From: an uncultured Rhodospirillales bacterium
Lineage (GTDB): Bacteria > Pseudomonadota > Alphaproteobacteria > ATCC43930 > CGMCC-115725
NCBI GenBank assembly: GCA_903897565.1
Contig: CAIUCF010000344.1
Span: 1 to 10,478, forward strand
Direction: 5' to 3'
Length of the DNA: 10,478 nucleotides
A model generated the notes under the pieces. It was not told the origin of the DNA. It worked only from the letters and a program-made list of their open reading frames with translations, and did no database searches. The translations under genes were made by a program, and so were the position numbers. Positions 1 through 6,117 of the stretch are shown here, piece by piece. The first letter of the stretch is position 1; every line of letters begins with the position of its first letter.

Positions 1-58
1 CCCAGCTGTCGCCCGGCGTCAGCCCGACGATCCCGACACCAATCCGATTTCCGACCAT
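1..58 (-). CDS. Gfo/Idh/MocA-type oxidoreductase, N-terminal fragment
   Basis: An ATG on the minus strand at 58 opens a frame that runs off the left edge after 19 codons. The visible peptide is MVGNRIGVGIVGLTPGDSW. A start followed directly by a beta strand and a glycine-rich turn (GVGIVGL) is typical of the Rossmann nucleotide-binding domain, and the GLTPGxSW continuation is characteristic of Gfo/Idh/MocA-family dehydrogenases. Such enzymes oxidise or reduce sugars, polyols and related substrates with NAD(P). A G-rich run just upstream on the minus strand (plus positions 62-67) could serve as the ribosome binding site. The gene diverges from the permease at 226, sharing a 167-base intergenic region. 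Only 19 residues are visible, so the family call is a recognition of the N-terminal signature, not a domain match. Confidence 0.55.
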   Translation of the reverse strand, partial: MVGNRIGVGIVGLTPGDSW

Positions 59-104
59 ATCGCCCCCCAGATCATATTGCGCTCGATATCGCCTGCGACC
101 ATAA

Positions 105-111
105 ATACGTC
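105..111 (+). promoter_or_regulatory. Candidate shared operator element, copy 1 (ATACGTC)
   Basis: The 7-mer ATACGTC lies 114 bases upstream of the permease ATG. Identical copies occur at 4789-4795 and 6942-6948, each in another intergenic region and each on the plus strand. I saw no other copy when reading both strands. Copies 1 and 2 extend the match by one base (ATACGTCA). The role as an operator is inference. Confidence 0.3.
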
Positions 112-163
112 AGCTCGGCGAGGCTATGGCAATGCGACACTCGGATAGTTTAACAACGCAATA

Positions 164-177
164 GACAATATATTATC
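164..177. promoter_or_regulatory. Near-palindromic candidate operator upstream of permease
   Basis: The sequence GACAATATATTATC is a 14-base inverted repeat with six of seven pairs matching and a perfect AATATATT core. It overlaps the proposed -10 hexamer of the permease promoter, a position where a bound dimer would repress. A+T-rich dyads of this size are typical targets of MarR- or GntR-family regulators. The marR gene in this window is the nearest candidate, but that link is inferred. Confidence 0.35.
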
Positions 178-225
178 AGTTCCGGTAGGATATCGACATA
201 CCTCGACTCCTTCAGGAATGACACC

Positions 226-1674
226 ATGACAGACCACGCCGCCAGCATCGCCCGCCAGCCCCGAACCGCCGCGACAACCGCCTCCGGGCCGGGCCTGAAA
301 TCCAATCATCTCAGCTTCATCGAAGTCGTCGCCCAGTCGATCGGCGTCATCGCCCCGTCCGGAACCCCCGGGCTGGTGATCCCCGTCGTGTTCGCGACCG
401 CCGGCAACGGCACCTGGCTCGCCTATGGCTTCGCCACGATCGCGCTGCTGATCGTCAGCCTGCAGATCAACGTGTTTTCATCGCGCATCGCCAGCCCCGG
501 ATCGCTCTACGTCTATGCCGGCCATGGCCTCGGGCCGCTGGCCGGAGTCATCTCCGGCTGGGCTCTCCTGATCGGCTATGTCTTCACGGCGGCCGCCGTC
601 ATTGACGGCACGGTCAGCACGTCGCTGGCAGTCGCCCAGGCTGTCGGCTTTCAGACCAGCACAATACCGGTCCTTGTCGCCGTAAGCGTCGTCGCGGCCG
701 TGCTCGCCTGGGCCTTGGGCTGGCGCGATATCCGGCTCTCGAGCCGCACCACACTGGTGTTCGAGTTCACGACCTTGGCCCTGATCCTCGGCACCGTGAT
801 CGCCTGGTTCTTCCACCATCACGGCGTCTCCGACCCGGCGCAGAACCATCTCGAAGGCGTCAATCCCGACCAGATTCGCCTGGGCCTGGTGCTGGCGTTC
901 TTCAGCTTCGTCGGCTTCGAAAGCGCAACCGTGCTCGGCGTCGAATCGCAGCGCCCCCGCGTCTTCATCCCCCGCGCGGTCATTGCCAGCGTCGCCGGCG
1001 TCGGCATCGTCTTCATCATCAGCGCCTATGGCCTCGTCGCCGCGTTCCACGGCGCCGCGACCACGCTCGACAAGTCGGACGCGCCGCTGACCGTCGTCGC
1101 CCAGGCGGTCGGCTTCGGCCAGATCGGGTTTCTGATTTCGCTCGGCGTCGCCCTCAGCTTCTTCGCCTGCATCCTCGGCAGCATCAACGCCGCCGCCCGC
1201 GTGTTGTTTGCGTTGTCCCATAACGGCTTGTTCCACGGTTCGGCGCGATCGACCCACGAGAAGCACGCCTCCCCGCATGTCGCGCTCACCGTGGTGACGC
1301 TGGTCGCCCTGACCCTCGCGCTCGCGCTCACCCTCGGTCACTGGGCGATCCTCGACGCCTACGGTATCCTCGGCTCGATTGCGACCTATGGCTTCCTTCT
1401 GACCTATGGTCTGATCTCCATCGGCGCGCCGGTCTTCCTGTACCGTCGTGGCGAGTTGAAGCCCCTCAACGTCGTCACGGCGCTGGCGGCTTTGGCCTTG
1501 CTGCTGGTCGCGCTCGCTGGCACCGTGTATCCGGTGCCGTCCTGGCCATTCAACATCCTGCCGTACGTCTTCCTCGGGATCTTGGCCGTCGGCGTCTTGT
1601 ATTTCCTGGCTCTGCGCACTTGGGCGCCGGCCAGCCTGGCGGCAATCGAAGCGGAGGTTCTTGGCGAATCATGA
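226..1674 (+). CDS. APC-superfamily amino acid/organic cation permease
   Basis: This 482-residue inner-membrane protein is probably a secondary transporter importing an amino acid or related nitrogenous compound. After a polar N-terminal tail (1-28), about twelve hydrophobic segments can be seen, near 33-55, 64-84, 102-122, 147-165, 175-196, 217-237, 250-275, 297-320, 352-370, 377-402, 414-434 and 442-463. APC hallmarks include SIGVIAPSGTPG in the first segment, GSLYVYAGHGLGP (92-104) before the third, and FFSFVGFESATVLGVE (225-240) followed by basic and proline residues ending in IPRAV (248-252). The length is normal for the family. The start is fixed by AGGA 8 bases upstream. The stop overlaps the start of the next hydrolase gene (ATGA at 1671-1674), so the two are translationally coupled and may act on the same compound. 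The substrate cannot be told from the sequence. Confidence 0.9.
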   Translation: MTDHAASIARQPRTAATTASGPGLKSNHLSFIEVVAQSIGVIAPSGTPGLVIPVVFATAGNGTWLAYGFATIALLIVSLQINVFSSRIASPGSLYVYAGHGLGPLAGVISGWALLIGYVFTAAAVIDGTVSTSLAVAQAVGFQTSTIPVLVAVSVVAAVLAWALGWRDIRLSSRTTLVFEFTTLALILGTVIAWFFHHHGVSDPAQNHLEGVNPDQIRLGLVLAFFSFVGFESATVLGVESQRPRVFIPRAVIASVAGVGIVFIISAYGLVAAFHGAATTLDKSDAPLTVVAQAVGFGQIGFLISLGVALSFFACILGSINAAARVLFALSHNGLFHGSARSTHEKHASPHVALTVVTLVALTLALALTLGHWAILDAYGILGSIATYGFLLTYGLISIGAPVFLYRRGELKPLNVVTALAALALLLVALAGTVYPVPSWPFNILPYVFLGILAVGVLYFLALRTWAPASLAAIEAEVLGES

Positions 1675-2495
1675 GTACCGACACGACAGTCGATCTCGAC
1701 GATCTCAAGCTGTCCCGGGAGACCCTCATCCGCAAGGATGGGGGTCGACAGAATATCGTCAGGACCGGGCAATCCGGTCCGACGATCGTGCTGCTGCACG
1801 GCTACGCCGATTCCTGGCGCAGTTTCGAGGGCATGCTGGCGCCGCTGGCGCCGCACTTCCGGCTGGTGCTGCCCGACCAGCGCGGCCATGGCCACAGCGA
1901 TCCTGCGGCGAGCTATACGGTCGGCGATTTCGTCGCCGATGCGATCGCGGTGATCGAGGCGACGAGCGAGGGCCCGGTCGCGCTGCTCGGCCATTCCCTC
2001 GGCGGCATCGTCGCGCAGCGCATCGCGGCAGCCCGGCCGGATCTCGTGGACCGCCTCATCTTGATCGGCACCGCGCCGACCGCGGCGGGCCATGCCGATA
2101 TCCAGGCCTTCGCCGAACAGCTCGACGGCTACGTCGCGGAAGTCCCCGCCGAGGTCATCGCCGAGTTCCAGACCGGCACCGCCTTCACGCCCCTGCCGGC
2201 GCCGCGCCTCGCGACCATTCTCGAGGAAAGTGCCAAGCTGAGCCTAGGCGCCTGGCAAGGCACCGCGCACGCCCTGGCCGATGATCCCGGCCCGGTGCCT
2301 GAAAGGATCGAACAGCGGAGCCTGGTGTTCTGGGGCGAGCGCGACAATATCTTCGACGCGGCGAGCCAGGGCGCGCTGGCGGACCTACTTGCCCGGGCGA
2401 CCTATGTCCATTTTCGCGATGTCGGCCACGCGCCGAACTGGGAAGTGCCGGGTCTCGTGGCCGAGCGCATCGCGGCGTTCTTGTCGCAGCCGTGA
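1671..2495 (+). CDS. Alpha/beta-fold hydrolase
   Basis: This 274-residue cytoplasmic alpha/beta hydrolase probably cleaves an ester, lactone or C-C bond of a small substrate. The oxyanion-hole motif LLHGYADSW is at 41-49, and the LPDQRGHGHSDP strand typical of the haloperoxidase/esterase/meta-cleavage hydrolase group is at 67-78. The nucleophile elbow GHSLGG (107-112) has Ser109. The acid is probably Asp225 in WGERD, and the base is His253 in VGHAPNWE. The triad is therefore complete. There is no signal peptide. I chose the ATG at 1671 because it overlaps the permease stop as ATGA and has GGAGG at 1653-1657; an in-frame start at 1620 would add 17 residues inside the permease gene with no conserved content. 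Close coupling to the permease suggests it processes the imported compound. The exact reaction is unassignable within this broad family. Confidence 0.88.
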   Translation: MSTDTTVDLDDLKLSRETLIRKDGGRQNIVRTGQSGPTIVLLHGYADSWRSFEGMLAPLAPHFRLVLPDQRGHGHSDPAASYTVGDFVADAIAVIEATSEGPVALLGHSLGGIVAQRIAAARPDLVDRLILIGTAPTAAGHADIQAFAEQLDGYVAEVPAEVIAEFQTGTAFTPLPAPRLATILEESAKLSLGAWQGTAHALADDPGPVPERIEQRSLVFWGERDNIFDAASQGALADLLARATYVHFRDVGHAPNWEVPGLVAERIAAFLSQP

Positions 2496-2508
2496 GGCGA
2501 CGGCCTCA
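2493..2508. terminator. Stop-to-stop hairpin between convergent genes, candidate bidirectional terminator
   Basis: TGAGGC-GACG-GCCTCA is a perfect 6-bp stem with a 4-base loop. Its left arm begins with the TGA stop of the alpha/beta hydrolase, and its right arm contains the reverse complement of the TGA stop of the gamma-glutamyltransferase-family gene. The two genes converge with only 10 bases between stops. Neither side has a T-run, so intrinsic termination would be weak; the hairpin may instead protect 3' ends or act with Rho. Confidence 0.4.
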
Positions 2509-4098
2509 ATAGCCGAGCGCGCAGCCATCCTTGCGCGGGTCCGAGCCGCCGATGAGGATGCCGCGAGCGCGGTCGATCCAGATCGCCTGGCCGCCGCCGA
2601 GGGGCTCGTCGGGTTCGGCCAGTTGATGGCCCAGCGCCGCCAATGCGCGGCGGGTGGCGTCGGGGACGCCGTGCTCGACCTGCAGCTTGCCGAGTCGGGG
2701 CAGGAAGCGCGGGCAGTCGAGCGCCTCCTGGATATCCATGCCGTATTCCAGCAGGTTGGACAGAAACCAGCTCTGACCGAACGGCTGGTAATGGCCGCCC
2801 ATCACCCCGAACGGCATCACCGCCTCGCCGTCCCGGGTCAGCATCCCGGGGATGATCGTATGCATCGGCCGCTTGTTCGGCGCGATGACGTTGGGATGAC
2901 CAGGCTGGAGGCTGAAGCTGAAGCCGCGATTATGCAGCATGATGCCGTCCGGCTCGACGAGAATGCCCGAGCCGAAATTCTGGAAGATCGAATTGATGAA
3001 GCTACAGGCATTGCCGTCGCGATCGACGACGCTGACATAGACCGTATCCTTGTGCGCCGGCAGCAGGCTCTCGCCACCGGGCGGCAGTGCTGTCATCGCG
3101 CTTCCGTCCCGGATCAAGCCCCGCATCGCGGCGAGATACGGTTCGCTCAACAGCCGGTCCATCGGCATGAAGTTCTGTGACGGATCGCACAGCAGGGCGT
3201 CGCGGTCGCGATAGACCAGACGGCCTGCCTCGGCGTGGCGATGTAGGCGCAACGGCGACAGCGGATCGTCCAGCACAGGCATGCCTTCGAGGATCCCCAG
3301 CAGCATCAGCACCAGCAGGCCGGAGCCGTTGGGCGGGCACTCCCAGACGTCGTAGCCCTGCCAGCGCCGCGTAATCGGCGCGACGAAATCGACCGCAGCG
3401 GGCATGGCGGCGAAGTCTTCTTCGCTGTGCAGACCGCCGCGCGCACGCAGTGTCGCCACGATGCGGGCGGCGATCTCGCCTTCGTAGAACGCCTTGGCCC
3501 CCTCGCGGGCCACCCGGCGAAAGGTCTGCGCCAGAGCGGGTTGCCGGAACACGTCGCCGGGCTGCAGCGCCACGCCGCCGCGCAGGAATGACGCGGCCCC
3601 GGTCCGCCGCAGTTTGGGTGCTGCCTCGGCCCAGTCGAAGGCGACGCGCGGCGCGACCACGAAGCCGTCCTCGGCCGCACGGATCGCCGGCTGCAGGAGT
3701 TCGTCCAGCCCTTTGCGGCCGTGATGGGTCAGCAACATCTCCCAGGCCGCAAGCGCCCCAGGCATCGTCACGCAATGGGCGGATTCCGCGTCCAGCGCCG
3801 CCACGCCGAGACGCGCCAGAGCCTCGGCGCTCGCCGCCGCCGGCCCACGGCCGGAGCCGTTGATCGCGACCACCGGCTGCCCGGCCGGCTTATAGAGACA
3901 GAAGCAATCGCCACCGAGCCCCGTCGATTGCGGCTCGATCACGCCGAGCAACGCCACCGCGGCCACCGCGGCATCGAGCGCGTTGCCGCCGGCGCGCAGC
4001 ACGTCGATCGCGGTCAGGGTCGCCGCCGGCATCGAGGTCGCCGCCATGCCGTTGGTGGCATAGACCGGGCTGCGCCCTGCAAGTTGGAAATCACGCAT
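2506..4098 (-). CDS. Gamma-glutamyltransferase-family Ntn-hydrolase (GGT/oxamate amidohydrolase-like)
   Basis: This 530-residue member of the gamma-glutamyltranspeptidase family is made as a proenzyme that cuts itself before a threonine; the new N-terminal Thr is then the nucleophile for amide cleavage or transfer. The N-terminal core has GGNALDAAVAA (38-48) and STGLGGDCF (58-66). The processing site is DTVYVSVVDRDGN (351-363), so Thr352 is the predicted nucleophile, giving a large subunit of about 351 and a small subunit of about 179 residues. FGSGI (375-379) and GVMGGHYQPFGQ (431-442) are the substrate-pocket segments. The second Thr of classical GGT (TTHYS-type) is Val here, and no export signal is visible. 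Both fit the cytoplasmic branch that includes YwrD- and HpxW (oxamate amidohydrolase)-type proteins better than periplasmic glutathione-degrading GGT. GGAG sits 6 bases before the ATG (plus 4105-4108). It follows marR by 24 bases, so the two are probably co-transcribed. Confidence 0.88.
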   Translation of the reverse strand: MRDFQLAGRSPVYATNGMAATSMPAATLTAIDVLRAGGNALDAAVAAVALLGVIEPQSTGLGGDCFCLYKPAGQPVVAINGSGRGPAAASAEALARLGVAALDAESAHCVTMPGALAAWEMLLTHHGRKGLDELLQPAIRAAEDGFVVAPRVAFDWAEAAPKLRRTGAASFLRGGVALQPGDVFRQPALAQTFRRVAREGAKAFYEGEIAARIVATLRARGGLHSEEDFAAMPAAVDFVAPITRRWQGYDVWECPPNGSGLLVLMLLGILEGMPVLDDPLSPLRLHRHAEAGRLVYRDRDALLCDPSQNFMPMDRLLSEPYLAAMRGLIRDGSAMTALPPGGESLLPAHKDTVYVSVVDRDGNACSFINSIFQNFGSGILVEPDGIMLHNRGFSFSLQPGHPNVIAPNKRPMHTIIPGMLTRDGEAVMPFGVMGGHYQPFGQSWFLSNLLEYGMDIQEALDCPRFLPRLGKLQVEHGVPDATRRALAALGHQLAEPDEPLGGGQAIWIDRARGILIGGSDPRKDGCALGY

Positions 4099-4122
4099 CT
4101 GAAACTCCGGGCAAGGGGCGCG

Positions 4123-4632
4123 TCACGCGATCCGCAGCGGCGCGCGGCTGTATTCATTGCCGGCATCGACCAGCCGGTTGAGGTAATCGAGAAAACGCGC
4201 CTGATCCTCGGGCGGCAGCGGCGCGATCGTGCGGGCATGGGCGCGCTGCACCGCATCGGCCATGCCTTCCAGCACCGCCTCGCCGCGGGCCGTCAGCTTG
4301 ACCAGATTGCTGCGCTTGTCGGTCGCCTTCTTGCTGCGACGGATCAGGCCCTTGGTCTCGAGGCGACCGATCACATTGGTCAGGGTCGCGCGATCGACGC
4401 CGACCTCGTGGCCGAGCCGCGCCTGATCGATCCGCGGCTGCAGCAGCACCACGCTCATGATGCTGTACTGGACCGGCGTGACCCCGAACGCCGCGCATTC
4501 CTCGGCAAACAGCGCGAGATGGATCTGGTGCAACCGTCTGATCAGGAAGCCGGGGCGCAGCGACAGAGTCGTCTTGAAAAAATCATGGGCATCTGCGGCG
4601 AGCGGTTCCGCGTCGGTGACGGCGTCGGACAT
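4123..4632 (-). CDS. MarR-family transcriptional regulator
   Basis: This 169-residue winged-helix dimeric DNA-binding protein is the only regulator gene in the window. The helical N-terminal part (20-48) would form part of the dimer interface. The wHTH covers about 52-117: VTPVQYSIMSVV, then QARLGHEVGVDRATLTNVIGRLE, where the last stretch (79-92) is the recognition helix. The wing, with IRRSKKATDKRSNLVKLTARG at 97-117, contains the conserved Asp105-x-Arg107 pair. I chose the ATG at 4632 because GAGG lies 7 bases upstream (plus 4640-4643); an in-frame start at 4668 would add 12 residues without a good site. It leads the GGT-family gene and diverges from the amidohydrolase operon across 220 bases, the classic arrangement of a MarR repressor controlling a neighbouring catabolic operon. 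MarR proteins of this kind are usually released by aromatic or other organic acids or their CoA esters; the ligand here is unknown. Confidence 0.92.
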   Translation of the reverse strand: MSDAVTDAEPLAADAHDFFKTTLSLRPGFLIRRLHQIHLALFAEECAAFGVTPVQYSIMSVVLLQPRIDQARLGHEVGVDRATLTNVIGRLETKGLIRRSKKATDKRSNLVKLTARGEAVLEGMADAVQRAHARTIAPLPPEDQARFLDYLNRLVDAGNEYSRAPLRIA

Positions 4633-4648
4633 AGGCGTTCCTCGTTGC

Positions 4649-4675
4649 GTGATCGCGCATCCTAGCATCGATCAC
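4649..4675. promoter_or_regulatory. Inverted repeat upstream of marR, candidate autoregulatory operator
   Basis: GTGATCG (4649-4655) and CGATCAC (4669-4675) are perfect 7-base inverted arms separated by 13 bases. Their centre-to-centre spacing of 20 bases, about two helical turns, fits a protein dimer on one DNA face. The repeat begins 16 bases upstream of the marR start codon and spans a weak -10-like TAGGAT on the minus strand. MarR-family genes are commonly autoregulated; whether this protein binds here is inference. Confidence 0.35.
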
Positions 4676-4772
4676 CGAAAACCACGACCGGCCCGCCTCC
4701 CCTTAAGACAGTGCCGCACGTGGCGTCATTGCGCGCAGAAACCGCACCGCGGTTCAACATGAAGATTGGTCC

Positions 4773-4800
4773 TTGATAATTAGTTAGTATACGTCATAAA
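4773..4800 (+). promoter_or_regulatory. Candidate sigma70-type promoter of the amidohydrolase operon
   Basis: TTGATA (five of six bases matching TTGACA) at 4773-4778 is followed after 16 bases by CATAAA (four of six matching TATAAT) at 4795-4800. Transcription would begin near 4807, leaving a leader of about 45 bases before the ATG at 4853. The spacer contains GTATAC (4787-4792), a perfect 6-base palindrome, and the ATACGTC element. Confidence 0.45.
4789..4795 (+). promoter_or_regulatory. Candidate shared operator element, copy 2 (ATACGTC)
   Basis: The extended form TTAGTATACGTC (4784-4795) matches the copy at 6937-6948 (TCAGCATACGTC) at ten of twelve positions, both differences being T/C changes. 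It lies between the proposed -35 and -10 of the amidohydrolase operon, 57 bases before the ATG. This placement suits repression by the divergent MarR protein, though binding is not shown. Confidence 0.35.
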
Positions 4801-4852
4801 TAGCGAATTGCTGCGACGCAACAATCCCGCGCCGACACCTAGAAAGAGGCCC

Positions 4853-6112
4853 ATGGAGCTTCAGGTCGATTTGATCCTAAAAGGCGGCCGCATCGTCGAT
4901 CCCGGGACGGGCTTCGACGGTATCGCCGACCTCGCGATCGCCGATGGGCGGATCGCCGCCATCGCGCGCGAGCTGCCGGCGCCCGCGGGAACGACGGTCA
5001 TCGACTGCCGGGATAAGATCGTGACGGCCGGGCTGATCGACACCCATGGCCATGTCTACGAGCATGTCACCGGCCGCTTCGGCCTCGCCCCCGACCTCGC
5101 CGGCATCCGCAGCGGCGTCACGACGATCGTCGATCAGGGCGGCCCCAGTTGCATGACACTGCCCGGTTTCCGCCATTTCATCGCCGAACCGTCGAAGACC
5201 CGGGTGCTGTGCTTCATCTCGGCTTATCTCGTCGGCGGCCTCGAGGGCCATTACTACCCCTCGCTCTACGGCCCCGAGCAGGTCGATGTCGGCCATACCG
5301 TGCGCGTTGCCAAGGCCAATCCCGACCTCGTTCGCGGCATCAAGGCGCATGCCGAGATCGGCGGCGCCTCGCGCTGGGGGCTCGACGTGATCAAGCTCGG
5401 CAAGCGCATGGCCCGCGAGGCGGGATTGCCGCTCTATATCCATCTCGGCCAGCTCTGGCCGGAAGCGGACGGCGTCGCCATCGACGCCGACGAGCTGGTC
5501 CGCGACCTCGTCCCCCTGCTCGATCCCGGCGATATCCTCGCCCATCCCTTCACTCGCCATCCTGGCGGCTTCGTCTCGACCGAGACCGGCGCCGTCCACC
5601 CCGTGGTCTGGGCGGCGCTCGACCGCGGCGTCACCGTCGATGTCGGCCACGGCTCGCATTTCAGCTTCGCGATGGCGCGCAAGGTACTCGCCGCCGGGAT
5701 CAAGCCCCACACGCTCGGCGCCGACATGCACGGCTATAACGTCCGCGTCGGCGCAAGCGACGACCCGGAAGTGGCGGCGAACCCGTTCGCCGGCGTCGCG
5801 CCGTTCAGCCTGACCCACGCGATGAGCGAATTGCTGGCACTCGGGCTCAGCCTGTCCGATGTCGTGGCAACCGTGACCTGCAATCCCGCGCGCATGCTCG
5901 GCCTTGGGGACAGCATCGGCACGCTTGCCGTCGGCCGAACTGCAGAGATCACGGTGCTCGACCTGCTCGACGGCGCTTTTGCCCTGAGCGACAACAGCGG
6001 CGAAACAGTCACGGCCGCGCAGCTGTTGCGGCCAGTGTTCGCGCTGAAAAACGGCGAGCGCTACGCCGCCGACAGCCCGCTGGTGCCGCCCGCCATCGCC
6101 GTCGCGGCCTGA
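4853..6112 (+). CDS. COG3964-type metal-dependent amidohydrolase/deacetylase
   Basis: This 419-residue cytoplasmic member of the amidohydrolase superfamily has a TIM barrel with a bound metal centre. The N-terminal small domain opens with LILKGGRIVDPGTG (7-20). The barrel ligands are visible: His65 and His67 in DTHGHVYEH, Lys164 in GIKAHAEIG (probably the carboxylated bridging lysine), His197 in YIHLG, His231 in LAHPF, and Asp291 in GADMHGYN. A C-terminal segment with NPARMLGL and IGTLAVGRTAEITVLD (355-370) completes the fold. This pattern is that of COG3964, often mislabelled dihydroorotase. A characterised Agrobacterium member (Atu3266) hydrolyses acetyl-(R)-mandelate and similar alpha-acyloxy acids. 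Ester or amide hydrolysis of a related compound is a reasonable expectation, not a proof. The ATG at 4853 is preferred over an in-frame TTG at 4808 because AAAGAGG precedes it. It is first in its operon, 5 bases before the next gene. Confidence 0.88.
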   Translation: MELQVDLILKGGRIVDPGTGFDGIADLAIADGRIAAIARELPAPAGTTVIDCRDKIVTAGLIDTHGHVYEHVTGRFGLAPDLAGIRSGVTTIVDQGGPSCMTLPGFRHFIAEPSKTRVLCFISAYLVGGLEGHYYPSLYGPEQVDVGHTVRVAKANPDLVRGIKAHAEIGGASRWGLDVIKLGKRMAREAGLPLYIHLGQLWPEADGVAIDADELVRDLVPLLDPGDILAHPFTRHPGGFVSTETGAVHPVVWAALDRGVTVDVGHGSHFSFAMARKVLAAGIKPHTLGADMHGYNVRVGASDDPEVAANPFAGVAPFSLTHAMSELLALGLSLSDVVATVTCNPARMLGLGDSIGTLAVGRTAEITVLDLLDGAFALSDNSGETVTAAQLLRPVFALKNGERYAADSPLVPPAIAVAA

Positions 6113-6117
6113 GCGCC

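Larger units (their letters stand above)
59..225. promoter_or_regulatory. Divergent promoter region between oxidoreductase fragment and permease
   Basis: This 167-base gap is visibly richer in A+T than the flanking genes, especially 141-180. For the permease, TTTAAC (149-154) and TATTAT (171-176, five of six bases matching the -10 consensus) are separated by 16 bases and form a plausible but weak-35 promoter. AGGA at 214-217 lies 8 bases before the permease ATG and is its ribosome binding site. The gap also contains a near-palindrome (164-177) and a copy of ATACGTC (105-111), listed separately. No small ORF with coding character is apparent. Confidence 0.45.
4633..4852. promoter_or_regulatory. 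Divergent control region between marR and the amidohydrolase operon
   Basis: This 220-base region has an A+T-rich block at about 4760-4810 inside G+C-rich DNA. For the plus-strand operon, TTGATA (4773-4778) and CATAAA (4795-4800), 16 bases apart, form the best promoter candidate. The ATACGTC element (4789-4795) lies in the spacer and touches the -10, where a repressor would block transcription. For marR, an inverted repeat lies just upstream of its ribosome binding site. AAAGAGG at 4843-4849 is the ribosome binding site of the amidohydrolase gene. I see no small gene here. Confidence 0.5.

Noticed and set aside
478..1341. Minus-strand open frame of 287 codons inside the permease
   Set aside because: Its highly charged, repetitive Glu/Asp/Gly/Arg composition is the antisense image of a hydrophobic transporter.
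2281..3180. Plus-strand open frame of 299 codons crossing the hydrolase end and the GGT-family gene
   Set aside because: It runs out of frame with the hydrolase and antisense to the GGT-family gene, both of which have complete catalytic motifs.
4853..6112. Assignment as dihydroorotase (pyrC)
   Set aside because: The motif set fits COG3964 rather than pyrimidine-pathway dihydroorotase, and no pyrimidine genes are nearby.
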